This document shows positions 6,181 through 10,436 of a stretch of 10,436 nt of DNA, one piece after another. The notes under the pieces are model-generated. The model saw nothing but the letters and a program-made list of their open reading frames with translations, had not been told where the DNA came from and ran no database searches. Numbering within the stretch: position 1 is the first letter of the stretch; each line of letters begins with the position of its first letter. The stretch is from an uncultured Eubacteriales bacterium (GTDB lineage: Bacteria; Bacillota; Clostridia; Lachnospirales; Anaerotignaceae), in assembly GCA_959604475.1 (NCBI GenBank), contig CAUHBX010000014.1, positions 1 through 10,436 of the forward strand, written 5' to 3'. The position numbers and the translations under genes were made by a program.

Positions 6181-6802
6181 ATGTATGTAATTATAGGTCT
6201 CGGAAATCCGGGAAATCAGTATTCACAGACAAAGCACAATGTAGGCTTCAGGGTAATAGACAGGCTGGCCGACAGATATAATATAGATGTGTCAAAGTTT
6301 AAGCATAGGGCGTTTATCGGGGATGGAATGATAAGCGGGAAAAAGATTATGCTTGTAAAACCGCAGACTTACATGAACCTAAGCGGAGAAAGTGTAAAGG
6401 AGATAATGTCTTTTTATAAGGTGCCCATTGAAAATATGATTGGTATACGATGATACAAGCCTGGCTTTGAGCCTTATAAGAATTAGGGAGAAGGGCAGTG
6501 CAGGAGGACATAACGGAATTAAAAATATAATCAGCCATATGGGAACCGATGTATTTAACAGGGTTAAGGTTGGTATAGGTGAAAAGCCTAACGGCTGGGA
6601 TTTGGCCGATTATGTCCTTGCTAAATTCAGCGAAGACGAGGAGCCGCTGATTTTAAGCGGTATTGATAAGGCCGCACAGGCTGTGGAGCTCTTTATATCA
6701 CAAGGGGTAAAGGACGCAATGAATAAATTTAACGCTAAAAACATAATTAAGGTCAAAGAAAAAGAGGAAGATAGGGAAAAAAGCAGAGAAGAAAACAAAT
6801 AA
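6181..6802 (+). pseudogene. pth: Peptidyl-tRNA hydrolase, reading frame broken near 6440
   Basis: Pth frees tRNA from peptidyl-tRNAs that drop off the ribosome and is normally essential. The first part, in the frame of 6181, has GLGNPG (N9), TKHNVG (catalytic H19) and QTYMNLSG (N66), then stops at TGA 6451-6453 just after the residues ENMI. The rest lies in the next frame from about 6440: LVYDDTSLAL with the expected aspartate (6449-6451), RIREKGSAGGHNG (asparagine at 6512-6514), and on to TAA 6800-6802. Joining the halves gives a nearly complete Pth with a charged, lysine- and glutamate-rich tail of about 18 residues. The glycine normally found before the R-x-R segment is serine. The break equals one extra base or two missing bases; two Ts lost from an ATTTTGG-like run would restore the family's residue count. 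An assembly error, a true mutation or recoding are all possible. Confidence 0.88.
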
Positions 6803-6815
6803 GAGGTGATGTCCT

Positions 6816-9800
6816 GTGAAGTGGCTGACAGAACCGCTTAGGGAAATAGCAGATTACAGATATCTGATTGAAAATATACAAACTAAAAACACTCCTGTTC
6901 TGGCAACAGGAGTTATTGATGTGCAGAAAACACAGCTAATTTACTCGATTTGTGAGGAATTAAATGCCAAGGCGCTTATTATTGCTTACGATGAGACAGC
7001 CGCTAAAAATATCTGTAATGATATTTCTATGCTTAATTCAAGGTCTCTTTATTATCCTGCCAAGGATTTTATTTTTTATAGCGCCGATGTACATTCAAGC
7101 GACATAACAAAGCAGAGGTTTAAAGCTATAGACGACCTTCTAAGAGGAGAGGCGGATTTTGTCTGTACAACTGCTGAAGCACTCTTTGAAAGGCTTATGA
7201 CAAAAAAGGTTATGGAGAGCTATGTTTTAGAACTTAAAGAAGGGGATATGATTTCTCTTGACGAGCTTGTAAAAAACCTTATATTTATGGGCTATGAGAG
7301 AAGCGATACGGTTGAAGGCGTGGGTCAGTTTGCCTTAAGGGGCGGAATAATTGATATATATTCCCCTGTACACGAGACGGCAGTAAGAATTGAGTTTTGG
7401 GATGACGAGGTCGACTCAGTGCGAACCTTTGACGTAATGAGCCAGCGCTCACTTTCACGTGCAGACAGAATAAGAATATTTCCGGTAAAGGAAATACTGT
7501 TTGGTACTGAGGAGGCTGAAGCCGCCGCCGGCAAAATGGAAGCAGATATGCTTAAGGCAGTAAAAAGCTACAGCAGAAAAGGTTATGATGAGGCTGCCGA
7601 AAATATAAAGAATACCGTTGGCGAAGCTGTTGAAAAGCTGAGAAACGGTATAAACGATATAGGGGCGTTTATCAATTATCTGTCTGTTGAGACAGTAAGC
7701 CTCTTTGACTATCTTCCTGAGAATACAATAATTTTCTATGACGAGCCTAAAAAAATGAGAGCACACGTTGACTCTGTATACGAGGAATATTCCGAAAGCA
7801 TGAAGGAAAGGCTTGAAAGAGGCTATATACTTCCAAAGCAGACAGGTCTTATATTTAATATTAACGATATTTACGCCTATTCGTCAAAATTCAGGGAGGT
7901 TCTGTTCTGCGGGGTAACCCAAAGCGTACCTGATTTCAAAATAAAGGGAATATCCAGCTTTACTGTAAAGGCATCCGCTGCTTTCAATAATAAGTTTGAG
8001 CTTTTTTATGATGAGGTAAAATATCTTAAAGGCGAGGGCTACAGAACTGTGATTTTTGGCGGGGGCGAAAGCCGTTGTGAAAGAATATCCAGGGAATTAG
8101 CCAGTCATGGGATAGAAGCGGCATTAATAGGTGAAGGTGCGGATTTCAGCCCTGCAAAGGGCGGAGTTTACATTTGCAGAGGAAAGCTGTCAAAGGGCTT
8201 TGAATATTCGGATATAAAGTTCGCTGTGTTTTCTTTAAGCGAGATTACAGGTGAACAGGGGCTTAAAAGAAAACGTAAGCACAGCAAAAAGGGCAAGGCA
8301 ATTGAAAGCTTTACCGACCTTAAGGCTGGGGATTACGTGGTGCATGAAAGCCACGGTATCGGTGTATACAGAGGGCTTGAAAATATATCTGTAGACGGAA
8401 TAAACAAGGACTATTTGAAAATCTCCTACAACGGTGGAAGCAACCTATATGTCCCTGTAAACCAAATGGACCTTGTCCAGAAGTATATCGGAAGCGACGG
8501 TGCAAGGCCTAAGCTGAATAAGCTGGGCGGCAGCGATTGGGGAAAAATGAAATCCAAGGTCAGGGCAGCGGTTGCGATACTTGCTGAGGACCTTGTTCAG
8601 ATTTACGCCAAAAGGCAGGCTGCTCAGGGCTTTAAATATTCACAGGATACGTCCTGGCAGAGGGAATTTGAAGAGAGCTTCGATTATACTGAAACCGATG
8701 ACCAGCTGAATGCGGTTGAGGATATAAAAAAGGACATGGAGTCGGGAAAAGTTATGGATAGGCTGGTCTGCGGCGACGTGGGATACGGCAAAACAGAGGT
8801 GGCAATCAGGGCGGCCTTTAAGACCGTTCAAGACGGAAAGCAGGTGGCGTATCTTGTTCCCACTACTATTCTGGCCCAGCAGCACTATTCAACCTTTACA
8901 AAAAGAATGGCCGATTATCCTGTACAGACTGAGCTGCTAAACCGCTTTAGAACTGCCAAAGAACAGAAGCAGTCTATAAAGAACCTTGAGAGCGGTATGT
9001 CCGATATTGTCATTGGAACCCACAGGCTTCTGTCCAAGGACGTTAAGTTTAAGGATTTGGGGCTTATAATAGTAGACGAGGAGCAGCGTTTTGGCGTTGC
9101 CCATAAGGAAAAGCTTAAAAGTATAAAGGAAAACGTAAATGTACTTACCCTTACTGCTACCCCAATACCAAGAACCCTGCATATGAGCCTTTCAGGCATA
9201 AGAGATATGAGCCTTCTTGAGGAGCCGCCGGAGGAGAGGCTTCCCGTCCAGACCTTTGTAATGGAAAGCAATGAGCAGTTTGTAAGGGACGCAATCCACA
9301 GGGAGCTGGCAAGGGGAGGACAGGTGTACTATCTTCATAACCGTATAGACAATATATATGAGACAGCGGCTAAGCTGCAAAAACTTGTGCCCGAGGCAAG
9401 GATACAATATGCCCACGGCAGAATGAGCGAGCGGGAGCTTGAGGGCATTATGGAGGACTTTATTGAGGGTGAAACAGACGTACTCGTATGTACTACGATA
9501 ATCGAAACCGGACTTGATATACCAAATGTAAATACTATAATAATACAGGACGCTGACAGAATGGGGCTGTCACAGCTTTATCAGCTCAGAGGGCGAGTCG
9601 GAAGAAGCAGCAGAACCTCTTATGCCTATTTCATGTATAGAAAGGACAAGGTGCTTCAGGAAACAGCCGAAAAACGTCTGCAGACAATTCGTGAATTCAC
9701 AGAATTTGGTTCGGGCTTTAAAATTGCCATGAGAGATTTGGAAATAAGAGGTGCTGGGTCGCTGCTTGGCGCCGAACAGCATGGCCATATGGAAACTGTA

Positions 9801-10328
9801 GGATATGACATGTACTGCAAGCTTCTGGACGAAGCTGTATGCAGACTTAAAGGGATTGAGAAAAGCGACAGCTTTGAAACATCTGTAGATATTAATGTAA
9901 ATGCCTATATTCCGGACTATTATATTGGAAGCGAGGAGCAAAGGCTTGAAATTTATAAAAAAATATCCCTTATTAATACGATGGATAACTTTTATGATGT
10001 TCAGGAGGAAATTGAGGACAGGTTTGGGACACTGCCTAAATGCGTGCAGACATTACTGGATGTCGCTCTCCTTAAATCAGCCGCCCATAAATTGGACATA
10101 ATATCTATAGCGGAAAAGCAGAAGAATATTGTTGTTACCTTTAAATCTGATGCCAAGGTCGATACCGCAAAAATTACGGAGCTTTTGACAATGAAAAACA
10201 GCCCTTATATGTTTACAGCCTCAAAGGAGCCCTATATAACAATTAAAACTTCCCCGAAGGACGGACTTAATGTCTTAGATTACATTAAAAATTTCCTTCA
10301 AAATTTAACTATGGTTGAAAGTAATTAA
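6816..10328 (+). CDS. mfd: Transcription-repair coupling factor Mfd
   Basis: This 1170-residue ATP-dependent DNA translocase pushes stalled RNA polymerase off DNA and recruits UvrA to the lesion. Domains in order: a UvrB-like N-terminal module with GVGQFALRGGIIDIYSP at about 167-183; a basic linker (KRKRKHSKKGK) near 486-496; the CarD-like RNA polymerase-interacting domain starting DYVVHESHGIG at 506-516; the SF2 helicase core with Walker A GDVGYGKT (653-660), DEEQ (754-757), TATPIPRTL (780-788) and QLRGRVGR (923-930); and the C-terminal TRCF domain from about 1024. Length and order are normal for the family. The N-terminal module lacks a usable Walker A, as usual for Mfd. The start is a GTG at 6816, seven bases after GAGGTG (6803-6808) and 13 bases after the pth stop, implying cotranscription with pth. 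Confidence 0.97.
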   Translation: MKWLTEPLREIADYRYLIENIQTKNTPVLATGVIDVQKTQLIYSICEELNAKALIIAYDETAAKNICNDISMLNSRSLYYPAKDFIFYSADVHSSDITKQRFKAIDDLLRGEADFVCTTAEALFERLMTKKVMESYVLELKEGDMISLDELVKNLIFMGYERSDTVEGVGQFALRGGIIDIYSPVHETAVRIEFWDDEVDSVRTFDVMSQRSLSRADRIRIFPVKEILFGTEEAEAAAGKMEADMLKAVKSYSRKGYDEAAENIKNTVGEAVEKLRNGINDIGAFINYLSVETVSLFDYLPENTIIFYDEPKKMRAHVDSVYEEYSESMKERLERGYILPKQTGLIFNINDIYAYSSKFREVLFCGVTQSVPDFKIKGISSFTVKASAAFNNKFELFYDEVKYLKGEGYRTVIFGGGESRCERISRELASHGIEAALIGEGADFSPAKGGVYICRGKLSKGFEYSDIKFAVFSLSEITGEQGLKRKRKHSKKGKAIESFTDLKAGDYVVHESHGIGVYRGLENISVDGINKDYLKISYNGGSNLYVPVNQMDLVQKYIGSDGARPKLNKLGGSDWGKMKSKVRAAVAILAEDLVQIYAKRQAAQGFKYSQDTSWQREFEESFDYTETDDQLNAVEDIKKDMESGKVMDRLVCGDVGYGKTEVAIRAAFKTVQDGKQVAYLVPTTILAQQHYSTFTKRMADYPVQTELLNRFRTAKEQKQSIKNLESGMSDIVIGTHRLLSKDVKFKDLGLIIVDEEQRFGVAHKEKLKSIKENVNVLTLTATPIPRTLHMSLSGIRDMSLLEEPPEERLPVQTFVMESNEQFVRDAIHRELARGGQVYYLHNRIDNIYETAAKLQKLVPEARIQYAHGRMSERELEGIMEDFIEGETDVLVCTTIIETGLDIPNVNTIIIQDADRMGLSQLYQLRGRVGRSSRTSYAYFMYRKDKVLQETAEKRLQTIREFTEFGSGFKIAMRDLEIRGAGSLLGAEQHGHMETVGYDMYCKLLDEAVCRLKGIEKSDSFETSVDINVNAYIPDYYIGSEEQRLEIYKKISLINTMDNFYDVQEEIEDRFGTLPKCVQTLLDVALLKSAAHKLDIISIAEKQKNIVVTFKSDAKVDTAKITELLTMKNSPYMFTASKEPYITIKTSPKDGLNVLDYIKNFLQNLTMVESN

Positions 10329-10342
10329 AAAATATGTATAAT
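10315..10342 (+). promoter_or_regulatory. Predicted promoter for the downstream lipoprotein gene
   Basis: TTGAAA (10315-10320) and the exact -10 consensus TATAAT (10337-10342) are separated by 16 bases. The -35 box is inside the last codons of mfd. Initiation near 10349 would give a leader of only about 16 bases, starting right at the AGGAGG ribosome site. The lipoprotein gene could thus be expressed independently of the mfd operon; no terminator lies between. Confidence 0.5.
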
Positions 10343-10364
10343 GAAACAAAAGGAGGACTGTATT

Positions 10365-10436
10365 ATGAGAAAGTTCATACTGTGTATAGCTTTAACAGCG
10401 GCGCTTATAGCCGGATGCAGTCCGGTTAAGGAGAAG
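10365..10436 (+). CDS. Lipoprotein, N-terminal fragment (signal peptide and lipobox)
   Basis: Only the first 24 codons are in the window. The peptide begins MRKF, continues through a hydrophobic core, and has a lipobox LIAGC with the cysteine at residue 18, followed by SPVKEK. This is a classical lipoprotein signal peptide: the mature protein would be lipid-anchored at that cysteine on the outer face of the membrane. AGGAGG (10351-10356) lies eight bases before the ATG, and a promoter-like sequence lies just upstream. In related bacteria a PrsA/SurA-type peptidyl-prolyl isomerase lipoprotein often follows mfd, so that is a reasonable guess, but nothing in these 24 residues proves it. Confidence 0.8.
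   Translation, partial: MRKFILCIALTAALIAGCSPVKEK

Noticed and set aside
6440..6802. C-terminal half of pth as an independent gene starting at TTG 6440
   Set aside because: It continues the Pth fold exactly where the first half stops and has no ribosome site of its own, so it is the downstream part of the broken pth.
9570..9941. - strand open frame of 123 codons inside mfd
   Set aside because: It lies opposite the conserved helicase and TRCF region of mfd, and no family motif was recognised in it.

Overview
The window looks like chromosomal housekeeping DNA from an anaerobic Gram-positive bacterium of the class Clostridia, possibly Lachnospiraceae-like. This rests on the gene set (formate-tetrahydrofolate ligase, FchA and a clostridial-type FolD in a row; MgtC, Nudix, AlaX, Pth and Mfd in a second row), on purine-rich AGGAGG-type ribosome binding sites, and on codon use rich in ATA, AGA and AGG. 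The species cannot be named from the sequence alone. No rRNA, tRNA, CRISPR array, insertion sequence or phage gene was seen.

Region 1 (1-3047, + strand) is a one-carbon folate operon. It holds the 3' end of fhs, then fchA (methenyl-THF cyclohydrolase type), folD (methylene-THF dehydrogenase, overlapping fchA by 10 bases) and a LarA-family protein, closed by a strong hairpin terminator. The FolD lacks the lysine and glutamine used for cyclohydrolase chemistry in bifunctional FolD. FchA next door could supply that step, so the three enzymes would still link formate to methylene-THF. The LarA-like protein keeps the nickel-pincer cofactor residues, but its substrate is unknown.

Region 2 (3030-3455, - strand) is a convergent cysteine-rich gene, DUF3795-like with a C-terminal zinc ribbon. 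Its last codons and stop lie inside the terminator hairpin. It is divergent from region 3, and two promoters with overlapping -35 boxes lie between them.

Region 3 (3564-10328, + strand) is a probable operon: an MgtC/SapB membrane protein, a Nudix hydrolase, an AlaX-type alanyl-tRNA editing protein, a peptidyl-tRNA hydrolase (pth) and the transcription-repair coupling factor mfd. AlaX, Pth and Mfd each rescue stalled or faulty steps of gene expression. Two oddities stand out. The pth frame is broken near 6440 by a one-position shift. It is also preceded, in frame and without a stop, by 35 codons for a hydrophobic membrane-like segment that overlaps the end of alaX.

Region 4 (10315-10436) has a good promoter at the end of mfd and the first 24 codons of a lipoprotein gene running off the window.

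No new biological system is clearly present. The best leads are the FolD/FchA division of labour, the LarA homologue inside the folate operon, and the pth frame break with its in-frame membrane extension.
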